Below the pieces are notes generated by a model that worked only from the letters and a program-made list of their open reading frames with translations, was not told the origin of the DNA and did not search any database. From contig NZ_FNDT01000002.1 in assembly GCF_900099735.1 (NCBI RefSeq), positions 62,001 to 126,000 of the forward strand: a DNA stretch of 64,000 bases, read 5' to 3'. A program made the translations under genes and the position numbers. Positions 17,760 to 28,522 of the stretch are shown here, piece after piece. Source of the DNA: Arthrobacter subterraneus. Its GTDB lineage: Bacteria; Actinomycetota; Actinomycetes; Actinomycetales; Micrococcaceae. Each line of letters opens with the position of its first letter. Positions within the stretch are counted from its first letter, which is position 1.

Positions 17760-18545
17760 TTACTGCAGGGTTAATGAGTCTATCGTCACAGGCGTGGCCG
17801 GGGTTCCGTCCTCGCTGCCGCCTTCCACACCGGCTTCGGCGACCTGCCGGACAACGTCCAGGCCGGAAGTCACCGAACCCATGATGGTGTACCCGCCGGT
17901 GTTCTGTGGAATCTGCGACTCCTTGTAGACGATGAAGAACTGCGTGCCGTTGCTGTCGGTGCTCGCGCCGCGCGCCACAGCGATTGCCCCCGCGGGGTAA
18001 ACGCCGTCCTCCGGAGTGTTCTCCACGGGCCCCCACTGGTAGGCCGGGTCACCCGCGCCGTCCCCGTTGAGCGATCCGCACTGCAGTACCCCCATGGTCT
18101 CGGCCGTGGTGAGCCGGTGGCACGTCTTGCCCTCGAAGAAACCGTCCTCGGCGAGTGAGGTGAACACGGCGACAGCCTGCGGCGCCGCCGTTCCGTCAAG
18201 CTCCACGCCGATATCCCCGGCGCTGGTGGCAAGCATGCCCGTGAAGACCTTCCCCTCCGCGATGGAGGGATCCGGGATGTTCGCGCCGTTGGGTGCCGGT
18301 TCCGCTTCAGCGCTCTCGGCAACACCTGGTGCATCCTCCAGGGCGGCCATCTCGGCGGCCGTCGGATTGGAGCTGAACCAGAAGACCTGGAGTGCGACGG
18401 CGAGAGCCAGGACCGCTGCTGCCGCACCGCCAGCAATGGTGCTGTCCTTCCGGCGTCGGCTTTCCTGTGCGCGCTTCAGTTCGCGCTTCGCCTCGATCTG
18501 GCTGATATGGCGGCGCATTTCGCGTCCGCGCCGGTCAACGGCCAC
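17760..18545 (-). CDS. Membrane-anchored cyclophilin-type peptidyl-prolyl cis-trans isomerase
   Basis: A 261-residue protein from the GTG at 18545, chosen because AGGAGG lies 5 bases upstream. A basic cytoplasmic N-terminus (RRHISQIEAKRELKRAQESRR) precedes one transmembrane helix at about 38-58, so the isomerase domain faces outward. The cyclophilin core is recognisable by CHRLTTAE, LQCGSLNGDG, NGTQFFIVY and GYTIMGSV. The catalytic Arg (in CHRL) is kept; the usual FVIQGGDP segment is altered to GVLQCGSLN, as in many actinobacterial members. Two Cys in the domain may form a disulfide. Divergent from hisS. Confidence 0.9.
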   Translation of the reverse strand: MAVDRRGREMRRHISQIEAKRELKRAQESRRRKDSTIAGGAAAAVLALAVALQVFWFSSNPTAAEMAALEDAPGVAESAEAEPAPNGANIPDPSIAEGKVFTGMLATSAGDIGVELDGTAAPQAVAVFTSLAEDGFFEGKTCHRLTTAETMGVLQCGSLNGDGAGDPAYQWGPVENTPEDGVYPAGAIAVARGASTDSNGTQFFIVYKESQIPQNTGGYTIMGSVTSGLDVVRQVAEAGVEGGSEDGTPATPVTIDSLTLQ

Positions 18546-18569
18546 GGAACCTCCTGTGTCCGACGGTGG

Positions 18570-18608
18570 ATCTGGGCGCTGCCCAGATATATCCGGGCAC
18601 GCGCCCGG
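18570..18608. repeat. Two adjacent small inverted repeats between the cyclophilin gene and hisS
   Basis: ATCTGGGC and its complement (18570-18588, 3-base loop) are followed by CCGGGC and its complement (18593-18608, 4-base loop), separated by a short AT stretch centred on GATATATC. They sit in the divergent promoter region. They could be operators or 5'-UTR hairpins of the cyclophilin mRNA; the sequence does not tell which. Confidence 0.5.
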
Positions 18609-18637
18609 CCGGTTAGCAACGGCCTGACGCGTTCCCC

Positions 18638-18643
18638 TAAAAT
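18638..18643 (+). promoter_or_regulatory. Putative -10 element of hisS
   Basis: TAAAAT, about 107 bases before the hisS ATG, with TTAGCA 19 bases upstream as a weak -35. This would give a 5' leader of roughly 100 bases. I see no T-box signature in that leader. Confidence 0.45.
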
Positions 18644-18749
18644 GAGTGCCGCAGACAGTGTAGGCACAGTGCGCTCCCGCCTCACGCTTCACCGCAGGAT
18701 CCCCGGCCGACCGGTGGGGACACAAGCGATTCCAAGGAGAGTTCCTTAC

Positions 18750-20084
18750 ATGGCACGAAAGTCCTCGCTGTCCGGGTTTCCCGAATGGCTGCCTCAGGAG
18801 CGCCTCGTGGAGCTGCACGTCCTGGATACGCTGCGGCGTACCTTCGAGCTTCACGGATTCTCCAGCGTGGAGACGCGTGCCGTTGAAACGGTTGGCCAGC
18901 TGCTGCGCAAGGGCGAAATCGACAAGGAGGTCTATGCCGTATCGCGGCTGCAGGATGAGGACGCCGGAGCGGCCGGTGACGATGCCCTCGCGCTCCACTT
19001 CGACCTCACGGTTCCCTTTGCGCGTTATGTGGTCGAGAATGCGGGCCACCTTGCCTTCCCGTTCCGCCGCTACCAGATCCAGAAGGTCTGGCGCGGTGAA
19101 CGCCCCCAGGAGGGCCGTGCCCGCGAGTTCACCCAGGCCGACATCGATGTGGTCGGTGACGGATCCCTGCCGTTCCGCTATGACGTTGAGCTGGCGCTGG
19201 TCATCGCGGAGGCGCTCGGCGCCCTGCCCATTCCCGAGTTCCAGCTGCGCATCAACAACCGGAAACTCGCGGAGGGGTTCTACCGCGGCATCGGCCTGAC
19301 CGACACCCCGGGGGTGCTGCGCAGCATCGACAAGCTGGAGAAGATCGGTGCCGGGAAGGTTGCGGAACTCCTGAAGTCGGAACTCGGTGCCACCGACGAG
19401 CAGGCCCGCTCAGCCCTGAGCCTCGCAGCGATCCGCACCGAAGACACCTCGTTCGTGGAACAGGTGCGTGCACTCGGAGTGTCGGATCCGCTGCTGGACG
19501 AGGGCCTGGCCGAGCTCGAGCAGGTCATCGCCGAGGCAGTCAGGCGGGTGCCCGGGAGGGTTATCGCGGACCTCAGCATCGCCCGCGGCCTGGACTACTA
19601 CACCGGAACCGTCTACGAGACTGTGCTCGTGGGCCACGAGTCCCTCGGGTCCATCTGCTCCGGAGGCCGCTACGACGCGCTGGCGAGCAAGGGCAACCGG
19701 ACCTTCCCCGGCGTCGGGCTTTCCATCGGGGTCACACGCCTGGTGACGCGCATCCTGAACCAGGATTTCGCAGCGGCGTCCCGTCAGGTTCCGACGGCGG
19801 TGCTGGTCACCCTCGCCGATGACGATTCCTGGTCCGCCGCACAGGACGTCGCTGCCGCCCTGCGCGGCCGCGGCATCCCGGTGGAGGTGGCCGCCTCGGC
19901 GGAAAAGTTCGGAAAGCAGATCAAGTTCGCCGACCGCCGCGGCATCCCGTTTGTCTGGTTCACCTCAGCGGACGGGACGCACGAGGTCAAGGACATCCGG
20001 TCCGGCGAGCAGGTCCCTGCCGATCCGCTGTCCTGGAACCCGCCGGCGGGCGACCGGTGGCCGGCGGTTCTCCCGCGGGCCTGA
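18750..20084 (+). CDS. hisS: Histidyl-tRNA synthetase
   Basis: Class II aminoacyl-tRNA synthetase that charges tRNA-His, 444 residues. The ATG at 18750 follows AAGGAGAG and begins MARKSSLSGFPEWLP; the frame is open upstream but without family similarity. Visible motifs: FDLTVPFARYV (motif region), YQIQKVWRGERPQEGRAREF (motif 2), the histidine-specific ARGLDYYTGTVYE, GSICSGGRYDAL, and GVGLSIGVTRL (motif 3). The C-terminal anticodon-binding domain runs from about residue 345. It converges with the APC permease, whose stop is only 10 bases away. Confidence 0.96.
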   Translation: MARKSSLSGFPEWLPQERLVELHVLDTLRRTFELHGFSSVETRAVETVGQLLRKGEIDKEVYAVSRLQDEDAGAAGDDALALHFDLTVPFARYVVENAGHLAFPFRRYQIQKVWRGERPQEGRAREFTQADIDVVGDGSLPFRYDVELALVIAEALGALPIPEFQLRINNRKLAEGFYRGIGLTDTPGVLRSIDKLEKIGAGKVAELLKSELGATDEQARSALSLAAIRTEDTSFVEQVRALGVSDPLLDEGLAELEQVIAEAVRRVPGRVIADLSIARGLDYYTGTVYETVLVGHESLGSICSGGRYDALASKGNRTFPGVGLSIGVTRLVTRILNQDFAAASRQVPTAVLVTLADDDSWSAAQDVAAALRGRGIPVEVAASAEKFGKQIKFADRRGIPFVWFTSADGTHEVKDIRSGEQVPADPLSWNPPAGDRWPAVLPRA

Positions 20085-20094
20085 ACCGTCCCCG

Positions 20095-21333
20095 CTAGGT
20101 CTGGTGCCGGCGTCGTCGCATCAGCACTGCGGCGGCACGGCCAAGCAGTCCGACCAGAAGGATGGCCGTCATGGTCAGCACCGACTGGACCGGAAGGGTG
20201 AACGCGAGCACCAGGCACCCGACCAGGCCGAGAACATTCAGTGCCCGCGGCGCGTACCAGGGACGCGAAGACAGCGTGAGCGCTGAGAGGTTGGCCACCG
20301 CGTAATAGAGCAGAACGCCGAAGCTGGAGAAGCCCACTACAGTCAGGATGTCGGTTCCGAGCAGCAGCGCAATCACGACGACGGCGGTCGCCAGTTCAGC
20401 GACGAACGGCGTGGCGCGGCGAGCCGACACCGAGCTGAACGCACGCGGCAGGTCGCCTTCGCGCGCCATTGCGAGCGTGGTGCGGGCGATCCCGCTAATC
20501 AGGGCGAGTAACGCGCCGAGACTCGCCAGGGCAGCGGCAATCGAAACGGCAAGGAGTGGGACCGAGTCGTCGCTCAGGAACACCTCGGTCAGGGGAGCCG
20601 ACGAGGCCGCGAGCTTCTCCGGGCCCACCGCCCGAAGCAGACCGACTGCGAGCAGCGTGTACAGCGCGAGCGTGAACCCCAAAGCGCTGAAGACGGCGCG
20701 CGGGATGTTGCGCGCGGGCTCGCGCACCTCCTCGCCCATCGTGGCAATGCGCGCATACCCGGCGAAAGCGAAGAACATCAGCCCTGCGGCCTGCAGGACG
20801 CCGGTGGGACCGGCAGGGGAGGCACCGCCGTCGTCTGTGGATTGCGCGAAGGCGACCACGATGACAAACGCGAGCACCGGCACCACCAGCGAAACGATGA
20901 TCCGCGTCATCATGGCGGTACGCGTGATTCCCAGCAGGTTCACCACGGTGAGCGCCACCACCGCTGCGACTCCCGCAGCTTTTTCGAAGCCGGGGGCAGC
21001 GTAGAGTCCGAAAGTGAGCGCCATCGCCGCGCACGATGCGGCCTTGCCGGTGATGAAACTCCAGCCGGCGAGGAAACCGGGCCATTCACCGAGCTGGCGC
21101 CTGCCGTAGGTATAGGTACCGCCGCTGACCGGGTGCACTGCCGCCAGCTGGGCGGATGCGGCGGCGTTGGCGTAGGCAACCGCCGCGGCAAGGGCGACGG
21201 CGAGGGGCAGGAGGGATCCGGCCGCGGCAGCCGCAGGGGAGAAGACCACAAAGACACCGGCCCCGATCATCGAACCGATGCCGACCGTTGTGGCGTCGAA
21301 CCCGCCCAGTTGTCTGTTCAGCGCCTGCGGCAT
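20095..21333 (-). CDS. APC family amino acid permease
   Basis: A 412-residue secondary transporter of the amino acid-polyamine-organocation superfamily. The N-terminus LGGFDATTVGIGSMIGAGVF contains the unwound first helix motif (GSMIGAGVF) that binds substrate, and about 12 transmembrane helices can be counted. PVSGGTYTYGRR and FAFAGYARIATMGEEVREPARNIPRAV are typical of the superfamily. The substrate cannot be read from sequence. The start at 21333 (MPQALNRQLGG) is preferred over the in-frame Met 14 codons upstream because GGGACGGGGA precedes it. Its upstream region faces aspS. Confidence 0.88.
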   Translation of the reverse strand: MPQALNRQLGGFDATTVGIGSMIGAGVFVVFSPAAAAAGSLLPLAVALAAAVAYANAAASAQLAAVHPVSGGTYTYGRRQLGEWPGFLAGWSFITGKAASCAAMALTFGLYAAPGFEKAAGVAAVVALTVVNLLGITRTAMMTRIIVSLVVPVLAFVIVVAFAQSTDDGGASPAGPTGVLQAAGLMFFAFAGYARIATMGEEVREPARNIPRAVFSALGFTLALYTLLAVGLLRAVGPEKLAASSAPLTEVFLSDDSVPLLAVSIAAALASLGALLALISGIARTTLAMAREGDLPRAFSSVSARRATPFVAELATAVVVIALLLGTDILTVVGFSSFGVLLYYAVANLSALTLSSRPWYAPRALNVLGLVGCLVLAFTLPVQSVLTMTAILLVGLLGRAAAVLMRRRRHQT

Positions 21334-21456
21334 GCGCGGGTCCCCGTCCCGTGAATGGTGTGGCCGGGAGTGCAACTCATCCGGCGGTAAACTCGAACCT
21401 AGCGATTCAATTCAGCGATCTAATCCACTGATCCTAACCACACCGGAAGGAATGCT

Positions 21457-23259
21457 GTGCTGCGCACACATGACCTTGGTTCCCTGCGGACCGGGCACAT
21501 CGGACAAACCGTTACTCTTGCCGGATGGGTGGCCCGCCGTCGTGATCACGGTGGCGTGGCCTTCCTGGATCTGCGTGACGCCTCGGGCGTGGCCCAGGTG
21601 GTGGTCCGGGAAGAGGACGTGTTCGCTTCCCTGCGCAACGAGTACGTGCTGCAGATTACCGGCACCGTCGAAAAGCGGCCCGAGGGCAATGAGAACCCCG
21701 CACTTGCCTCCGGTGAAATCGAGGTCATCGCCGAGCAGGTGACCATCCTCAACACCTCCGATCCGCTGCCCTTCCAGATCGATGAGCACGTAGAGGTCGG
21801 GGAGGAAGCACGCCTGAAGCACCGCTACCTCGACCTCCGCCGTCCCGCCCCGAACGCAAACCTCCGCCTGCGCTCCGAAGCGAACCGCGTGGCCCGTGAG
21901 CTGCTGCACGGAGACGGGTTCGTCGAGATCGAAACCCCTACGCTCACCCGCTCCACCCCTGAGGGCGCCCGCGACTTCCTGGTCCCGGCCCGGCTGGCGC
22001 CCGGCTCCTGGTATGCCCTACCGCAGTCCCCGCAGCTCTTCAAGCAGCTGCTGCAGGTGGGCGGGTTCGAAAAGTACTACCAGATCGCGCGCTGCTACCG
22101 CGACGAGGACTTCCGGGCAGACCGCCAGCCCGAGTTCACGCAGTTGGACATCGAGGCCAGCTTCGTTGAGCAGGACGACATCATCGCGCTCGGCGAGGCG
22201 CTGGTGAAGGCACTGTGGAAGCTGATCGACGTCGAGATCCCTACGCCTATCCAGCGGATGACCTATGCCGACGCCATGGCCCGCTACGGCTCGGACAAGC
22301 CGGACCTGCGCTTCGGCCTCGAGCTCACCGAACTGACCGAATACTTCAGGGACACCGGCTTCGGTGTCTTCAAGGCGCCGTACGTGGGCGCGGTAGTCAT
22401 GCCCGGCGGAGCCTCCCAGCCGCGCCGTCAGCTTGACGCCTGGCAGGAATGGGCCAAGCAGCGCGGCGCGAAGGGCCTGGCGTACGTCCTCATCGACGAC
22501 GACGGCAGCCTGCGCGGTCCGGTGGCCAAGAACCTGACGGACTCCGAACGGGACGGTCTGGCCGCTGCCGTAGGCGCGAAGCCGGGCGACTGCATTTTCT
22601 TCGCTGCGGGCGAGAAGTCTCCATCCCGTGCGCTGCTGGGTGCCGCCCGGGTGGAAATCGGTCACCGGACCGGGCTCATCGATCCGGAGGCGTGGGCCTT
22701 CGTGTGGGTTGTGGACGCACCCATGTTCGAGCCCGCGTCGGTCGCTGTCGCGGCAGGCGACGTTGCCGTGGGAACCGGCGCCTGGACGGCCGTGCACCAC
22801 GCCTTCACCTCCCCGAAGCCGGAGTTCCTTGACTCCTTCGACACGGATCCGGGCAGCGCGCTGGCCTACGCCTATGACATCGTCTGCAACGGCAACGAGA
22901 TCGGTGGCGGCTCGATCCGTATCCACCGCCGTGACGTGCAGGAGCGGGTCTTCGCGGTCATGGGGATCAGCCCCGAGGACGCGCAGGAGAAATTCGGCTT
23001 CCTGCTGGAGGGCTTCAAGTACGGCGCACCTCCCCACGGCGGAATCGCCTTCGGCTGGGACCGCGTGGTCGCACTCCTCGCGGGCAGCGATTCCATTCGC
23101 GACGTCATCGCCTTCCCCAAGTCCGGCGGTGGTTACGATCCGCTCACCGCGGCTCCGGCTCCGATTACGCCGCAGCAGCGCAAGGAAGCCGGCGTCGATG
23201 CAAAGCCCGAGACCAGGGCCGCTGCCAGGGCCGAGCCGAAGGCGGAAGCCAGGGTCTAG
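21457..23259 (+). CDS. aspS: Aspartyl-tRNA synthetase, bacterial type
   Basis: Charges tRNA-Asp (possibly also tRNA-Asn in organisms that use GatCAB), 600 residues. The N-terminal OB-fold anticodon domain ([20 protein letters not shown]), class II motifs ([52 protein letters not shown]) and the bacterial GAD insertion (about residues 290-420) are all present. It ends in an unconserved Ala/Glu/Lys tail of about 30 residues. The GTG start has GGAAGGA 6 bases upstream. Whether the enzyme is discriminating is not decided here. Confidence 0.96.
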   Translation: MLRTHDLGSLRTGHIGQTVTLAGWVARRRDHGGVAFLDLRDASGVAQVVVREEDVFASLRNEYVLQITGTVEKRPEGNENPALASGEIEVIAEQVTILNTSDPLPFQIDEHVEVGEEARLKHRYLDLRRPAPNANLRLRSEANRVARELLHGDGFVEIETPTLTRSTPEGARDFLVPARLAPGSWYALPQSPQLFKQLLQVGGFEKYYQIARCYRDEDFRADRQPEFTQLDIEASFVEQDDIIALGEALVKALWKLIDVEIPTPIQRMTYADAMARYGSDKPDLRFGLELTELTEYFRDTGFGVFKAPYVGAVVMPGGASQPRRQLDAWQEWAKQRGAKGLAYVLIDDDGSLRGPVAKNLTDSERDGLAAAVGAKPGDCIFFAAGEKSPSRALLGAARVEIGHRTGLIDPEAWAFVWVVDAPMFEPASVAVAAGDVAVGTGAWTAVHHAFTSPKPEFLDSFDTDPGSALAYAYDIVCNGNEIGGGSIRIHRRDVQERVFAVMGISPEDAQEKFGFLLEGFKYGAPPHGGIAFGWDRVVALLAGSDSIRDVIAFPKSGGGYDPLTAAPAPITPQQRKEAGVDAKPETRAAARAEPKAEARV

Positions 23260-23395
23260 CCACCGTCGGTCGGGTGCCCGGAGAGGGAAATGCAGGTGCG
23301 GTTCCCGCGCTATCCGAGTACTCAACGGTGGGCGCCCCGTGTTACGGACGCTTTCGGGTGCGCAGAAAAGTTGTGGAAGAATAAGCGTCGTACAA

Positions 23396-23532
23396 CGTGC
23401 TCCGGGGTCGGTGTAATTCCGAACCGGCGGTTATAGTCCGCGACCCGCGCGCTGCCCCTGCGGCAGCAAGCGGTTGAACCGGTGAAATTCCGGTACCGAC
23501 AGTTAAAGTCTGGATGGGAGAAGCGCGTGCAG
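23396..23532 (+). promoter_or_regulatory. FMN riboswitch (RFN element)
   Basis: The conserved RFN blocks occur in order: GGTCGGTGTAATTCCGAACC, GGCGGTTATAGTCCGCGACC, then a variable hairpin, AACCGGTGAAATTCCGGTAC, and CGACAGTTAAAGTCTGGATG followed by GGGAGAAG. It lies about 140 bases before ribD and is expected to bind FMN and lower expression of the rib genes. No clear intrinsic terminator follows, so the control may be at translation of ribD or through Rho; that part is inference. Confidence 0.96.
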
Positions 23533-23669
23533 CTTTGGCTGTGCCCTGTCGTCGGCGTCCTGCGCGCCCTTGGCAGTGCCGGCCCTTCCTGTCGATCCCC
23601 CGGAGCCCTAGAGCCAGGTGAGGGATACGACATGGGATTTTCTGCCGGAGCTTCCGGGTGGAGGCTGCC

Positions 23670-24746
23670 ATGACCGGCGCCAGCCAGCCCTTGACCGCGC
23701 AGGAAATGATGGCGATGGAGCACGCGCTGCTCCTTGCCGGGCAGGGTGTGCGCGGCGCCAATCCGCTGGTGGGCGCCGTGATTCTCGACGACGACGGCGC
23801 CATGGTCGCCTCCGGTGCGCACCTGGGTGCCGGGACGGATCACGCAGAAGTGGCCGCCCTGAAAAACGCGGTCCAACAGGGCATCGACCCGGCCGGCTGC
23901 ACGATGGTGGTCACCCTTGAGCCCTGCAACCACACCGGGCGTACCGCACCCTGCACCGAAGCGCTCCTGGCGGCTGGAATCTCCCGCGTTGTCTATGCGG
24001 CAGCTGACCCCAACCCCGAAGCAGCCGGAGGCGCCGCGCGGCTGGCCGGTCAGGGTATCGACGTCGCAGGCGGCCTCCTGGCCGATGCCGCCACTGAACT
24101 GAACCGCCGCTGGCTTGCCGCCGTCCGTGCCCGGCGTCCCTTCGTCACCGTCAAGGTCGCCCAGAGCCTCGACGCGCAGTCCGCCGCGGCTGACGGTTCC
24201 AGCCAATGGATCACCGGCCCGCACGCCCGCGCGGACGGACACTCGATCCGCGCCCGGGTCGATGCCGTCCTGGTGGGTACCGGCACGGTGCTGGCCGACA
24301 ATCCGCGCCTCACCGCCCGGGCTCTTGACGGTGCCGACGCCGCCCGCCAACCGCTGCGCGTCGCCGTCGGGCTCCGCGATGTGCCGGCCGATGCCGCCAT
24401 GCGCGGCGACCGGTTTGTGCACCTGTCGACCCACGATCCCGTTGCCGCCCTCGATGACCTGTACCGCAGGGGAGTCCGGCATGTCCTGATCGAGGGCGGA
24501 CCGCAGCTGGTGGGCGTCTTCCTCATGGCGGATCTTGCCGATGAGCTTTTCGCCTACGTTGCGCCGATGCTTCTCGGCACCGGTGTGCCCGCGTTCCAGC
24601 GACTCGGCGTGGCCACACTCGCCGACGCTCACGTGTGGCGCCTCGATCCGGATGGCGCGGCGGCCGTCACCCAGCTCGGAGACGACGTCCGTCTCCATTT
24701 CAAGCCCATTGCGCCGGCCCCGGCGCACGTCGAGAAAGGCCATTGA
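23670..24746 (+). CDS. ribD: Bifunctional diaminohydroxyphosphoribosylaminopyrimidine deaminase / 5-amino-6-(5-phosphoribosylamino)uracil reductase
   Basis: Second and third steps of riboflavin synthesis in one protein, 358 residues. The ATG at 23670 is chosen over the GTG at 23658 because GGTGGAGG lies just in front of it. The N-terminal deaminase domain carries zinc ligands in TDHAEVAAL and PCNHTGRTAPC; the C-terminal reductase domain (from about residue 150) has VKVAQSLDAQSAA and VLIEGGPQLVGVFL for substrate and NADPH binding. It is the first gene behind the FMN riboswitch and abuts ribE with no gap. Confidence 0.95.
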   Translation: MTGASQPLTAQEMMAMEHALLLAGQGVRGANPLVGAVILDDDGAMVASGAHLGAGTDHAEVAALKNAVQQGIDPAGCTMVVTLEPCNHTGRTAPCTEALLAAGISRVVYAAADPNPEAAGGAARLAGQGIDVAGGLLADAATELNRRWLAAVRARRPFVTVKVAQSLDAQSAAADGSSQWITGPHARADGHSIRARVDAVLVGTGTVLADNPRLTARALDGADAARQPLRVAVGLRDVPADAAMRGDRFVHLSTHDPVAALDDLYRRGVRHVLIEGGPQLVGVFLMADLADELFAYVAPMLLGTGVPAFQRLGVATLADAHVWRLDPDGAAAVTQLGDDVRLHFKPIAPAPAHVEKGH

Positions 24747-25391
24747 GTGTTTACAGGAATAGTTGCCGGACGGGGTACCGTGACGTCCCTGCAGCGCTCC
24801 GCTGACGGTGACAGCGCGGTGCTGGTGTTCGACGCCGGAGCCACCGGATCCGGACTGGAGCCCGGCGGGTCCATTGCCGTGGACGGCGTGTGCCTGACTG
24901 CCACCACCATCCACGGCACCAGCATCAGTGTTGATGTGATGGGGGAGACCCTCGTCCGTACAACGATCGGGCGGCTGGAAGAGGGCGGATCAGTGAACCT
25001 TGAACGCTGCGTCCCGGCCGCGGGCCGGCTCGACGGCCACGTTGTGCAGGGCCACGTGGACGGGGTCGGAACGCTCCTTGAGCGCGAGGACCTCGGCTCC
25101 TGGGAGCGCCTCCGGTTCAGCGTCCCCGTACCGCTGGACCGGTATGCCGCGGAGAAGGGCTCCGTCGCCGTGGACGGCGTCTCACTCACCGTGACCGCCG
25201 TCAGCCAGCCGGGTGCGTCCGAGCCCTGGTTCGAGGTCGGGCTCATTCCGACCACCCTGTCGGAAACGGGCCTCGGAGCAAAGAGCATCGGGGATCCGGT
25301 GAATCTCGAGATGGACGTCCTGGCCAAGTACGCTGAGCGGCTCCTCTCGTTCGCCGGACACGGGCGCGCACAGCAGGGAGCGGGCGTATGA
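24747..25391 (+). CDS. ribE: Riboflavin synthase alpha subunit
   Basis: Last step of the pathway: dismutation of two molecules of 6,7-dimethyl-8-ribityllumazine. 214 residues from a GTG that immediately follows the ribD stop. The internal duplication typical of the enzyme is clear: MFTGIVAGRGTV opens the first barrel and VVQGHVDGVGTL the second; SIAVDGVCLTAT and SVAVDGVSLTVT are the matching repeat segments. Overlaps ribB by 4 bases. Confidence 0.95.
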   Translation: MFTGIVAGRGTVTSLQRSADGDSAVLVFDAGATGSGLEPGGSIAVDGVCLTATTIHGTSISVDVMGETLVRTTIGRLEEGGSVNLERCVPAAGRLDGHVVQGHVDGVGTLLEREDLGSWERLRFSVPVPLDRYAAEKGSVAVDGVSLTVTAVSQPGASEPWFEVGLIPTTLSETGLGAKSIGDPVNLEMDVLAKYAERLLSFAGHGRAQQGAGV

Positions 25392-26067
25392 GCCTTGATG
25401 GTAACGCCCAGGCGGCCGGGGAACAGGGCGGTATAGCGCTGGACATCCGGCTGGACCCGGTGGAGGCGGCTGTCGAGGCCATGGCGGCGGGACGCGCCGT
25501 CGTCGTCGTCGACGACGCCAACCGTGAAAATGAAGGCGACATCATCTTCGCCGCCCAGTTCGCCACTGCCGAGCTGACCGGGTGGACCATCCGGTACACC
25601 TCCGGCGTGCTCTGTGTACCGGTGACCGGGGAAACCGCTGACCGGCTGGCGCTGCCGGCCATGGTACTCAACAACCAGGATTCGAAGCAGACCGCCTACA
25701 CCGTCTCCTGTGATGCGGCGGTCGGCGTGAGCACTGGAATCAGCGCGGCGGACAGGGCATTGACCGCGCGCGTGCTCGCCTCCGCGTCTTCCACCCCGTC
25801 CGATCTCACCCGGCCGGGCCACATGTTCCCGCTCCGGGCGGTGGACGGCGGGGTGCGGGAGCGGCGGGGACACACCGAAGCCGCGATCGACCTCTGCCGG
25901 CTGGCCGGCGTCGAGCCGGCTGCCGTCATTGCCGAGGTCACCCACGACGACGGCGGCATGATGCGCCTGCCCGCGTTGCGGGAATTCGCCACCCGCTTCC
26001 AGGCGCCGCTGATTTCGATCGAGGACCTCGCGGCCTATCTGGCTGCGAGGGAAACCGGAGCTGCGGA

Positions 26068-26071
<4 letters not shown>
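25388..26071 (+). CDS. ribB: 3,4-dihydroxy-2-butanone-4-phosphate synthase
   Basis: Makes the four-carbon precursor of riboflavin from ribulose-5-phosphate; 227 residues. The metal- and substrate-binding motif appears as VVDDANRENEGD (often DDEDRENEGD), and later STPSDLTRPGHMFPLRA and RRGHTEAAIDLCRLAG hold the other conserved active-site residues. In many bacteria this domain is fused to GTP cyclohydrolase II; here the two are separate genes overlapping by 4 bases (ATGA), so they are coupled but not fused. Confidence 0.94.
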
Positions 26072-27239
<1,168 letters not shown>

Positions 27240-27310
27240 CCGTGCGGCCGTGCAGCATAGAGATTCGTCACACACAATGGGCGCGATACGGCGGATCCCG
27301 TGCAACCCAG

Positions 27311-27316
27311 TAACCT
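27311..27316 (+). promoter_or_regulatory. Putative -10 element of a leaderless hisE promoter
   Basis: TAACCT is followed by TGACAGA and then the GTG of hisE (7 bases). There is no Shine-Dalgarno sequence in the gap. This supports the GTG at 27324 as the true start. Confidence 0.45.
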
Positions 27317-27323
27317 TGACAGA

Positions 27324-27587
27324 GTGAAATCCTTCGACACCCTGTTCGCTGAGCTGAGCGAGAAAGCTGCCGCCCGCCCGGCCGGGTCCCGCACCGTGGC
27401 CGAACTGGAGTCAGGCGTGCACGGCATCGGCAAGAAGGTGGTCGAGGAGGCCGCCGAGGTGTGGATGGCTGCGGAGTATGAGTCCAATGAGGCGGCCGCC
27501 GAGGAAATTTCCCAGCTGCTGTACCACCTTCAGGTGATGATGATCGCCAAGGGGCTCACGCTGGAGGACGTCTACAAGCATCTGTAG
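27324..27587 (+). CDS. hisE: Phosphoribosyl-ATP pyrophosphatase
   Basis: Second step of histidine synthesis, 87 residues: removes pyrophosphate from phosphoribosyl-ATP. It is an all-alpha MazG-like enzyme; the metal-binding acidic residues are in [14 protein letters not shown] and [14 protein letters not shown]. The GTG at 27324 ([11 protein letters not shown]) matches the usual family N-terminus better than an in-frame GTG 8 codons upstream. It is followed by hisG after about 80 bases. Confidence 0.94.
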   Translation: MKSFDTLFAELSEKAAARPAGSRTVAELESGVHGIGKKVVEEAAEVWMAAEYESNEAAAEEISQLLYHLQVMMIAKGLTLEDVYKHL

Positions 27588-27666
27588 CCGCGCGCCCGGA
27601 TCCCGGGAACAATCCACGCGCGGCACGCCGCCAGCCTAAGGAAACCCTCCTCATGCAAGGAAACCC

Positions 27667-28509
27667 ATGCTTCGAGTAGCAGTCCCCAACAAAGGATCCC
27701 TGTCAGAATCCGCCTCCGCCATGCTCAGCGAGGCGGGATACCGCCAGCGCCGCGACACCCGCGAACTGGTGATGGTGGATCCGGAAAATGAAATCGAATT
27801 CTTCTTCCTGCGCCCGCGCGACATCGCGGTGTACGTCGGCTCCGGAACGCTCGACGTCGGAATCACCGGCCGTGACCTCTTCCTCGACGCCCAGGTGGAC
27901 GCCGAGGAACTCCTTCCCCTCGGCTTCGGAGCGTCAACCTTCCGGTTCGCCGGGCCGGTAGGGCACTTCGCCTCCGTCGCCGAGCTCGAGGGACGCCGGC
28001 TGGCCACCAGCTACGACGGACTGCTGCGCGCGTTCCTGGCCGAAGAGGGCGTCGCGGCGACAGTGGTGCGCCTCGACGGTGCGGTGGAATCGTCAGTACG
28101 GCTCGGCGTCGCCGACGCAATCGCCGACGTCGTGGAGACCGGCAATACGCTCAAGGCCGCCGGCATGGAGATCTTCGGCGATCCGATCCTGCGCAGCGAA
28201 GCGGTCCTGATCGGTCGCCGCGGGTCCGCTCCGGCAGGGCTCGACATCCTGATGCGCCGCCTCCAGGGAGTGCTCGTGGCGCGCCAGTACGTCCTGCTCG
28301 ACTATGACATCCGCAAGGAACTGGTCGACCAGGCCGCCGCCCTGACACCCGGCCTCGAATCGCCCACCATCTCACCGCTGCGCGACTCCGAGTGGGTGGC
28401 GGTGCGGTCCATGGTGAAGCGCAACAGCACCAACCGGATCATGGATGAGCTCTATGACCTCGGCGCCCGTGCCATTTTGGTCAGCACCATCCACGCGTGC
28501 CGGATCTAG
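27667..28509 (+). CDS. hisG: ATP phosphoribosyltransferase, long form
   Basis: First and feedback-inhibited step of histidine synthesis: ATP + PRPP to phosphoribosyl-ATP. 280 residues, the HisG(L) size with a C-terminal ACT-like regulatory domain (from about residue 205, ending [17 protein letters not shown]). Catalytic-domain motifs include [18 protein letters not shown], and [17 protein letters not shown], the PRPP-binding loop. AAGGAAA precedes the ATG. No hisZ is needed for this form. Confidence 0.95.
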   Translation: MLRVAVPNKGSLSESASAMLSEAGYRQRRDTRELVMVDPENEIEFFFLRPRDIAVYVGSGTLDVGITGRDLFLDAQVDAEELLPLGFGASTFRFAGPVGHFASVAELEGRRLATSYDGLLRAFLAEEGVAATVVRLDGAVESSVRLGVADAIADVVETGNTLKAAGMEIFGDPILRSEAVLIGRRGSAPAGLDILMRRLQGVLVARQYVLLDYDIRKELVDQAAALTPGLESPTISPLRDSEWVAVRSMVKRNSTNRIMDELYDLGARAILVSTIHACRI

Positions 28510-28522
28510 GGCGGGTCAACCA

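Noticed and set aside
18644-18749. A T-box riboswitch before hisS
   Set aside because: The leader lacks the conserved T-box sequence (TGGNACCGCG) and a specifier loop; actinobacterial T-boxes are also usually limited to ileS.
23322-24914. A 530-codon minus-strand frame opposite the riboswitch and ribD
   Set aside because: It crosses the FMN riboswitch and the ribD active-site motifs, both of which are clear on the plus strand.
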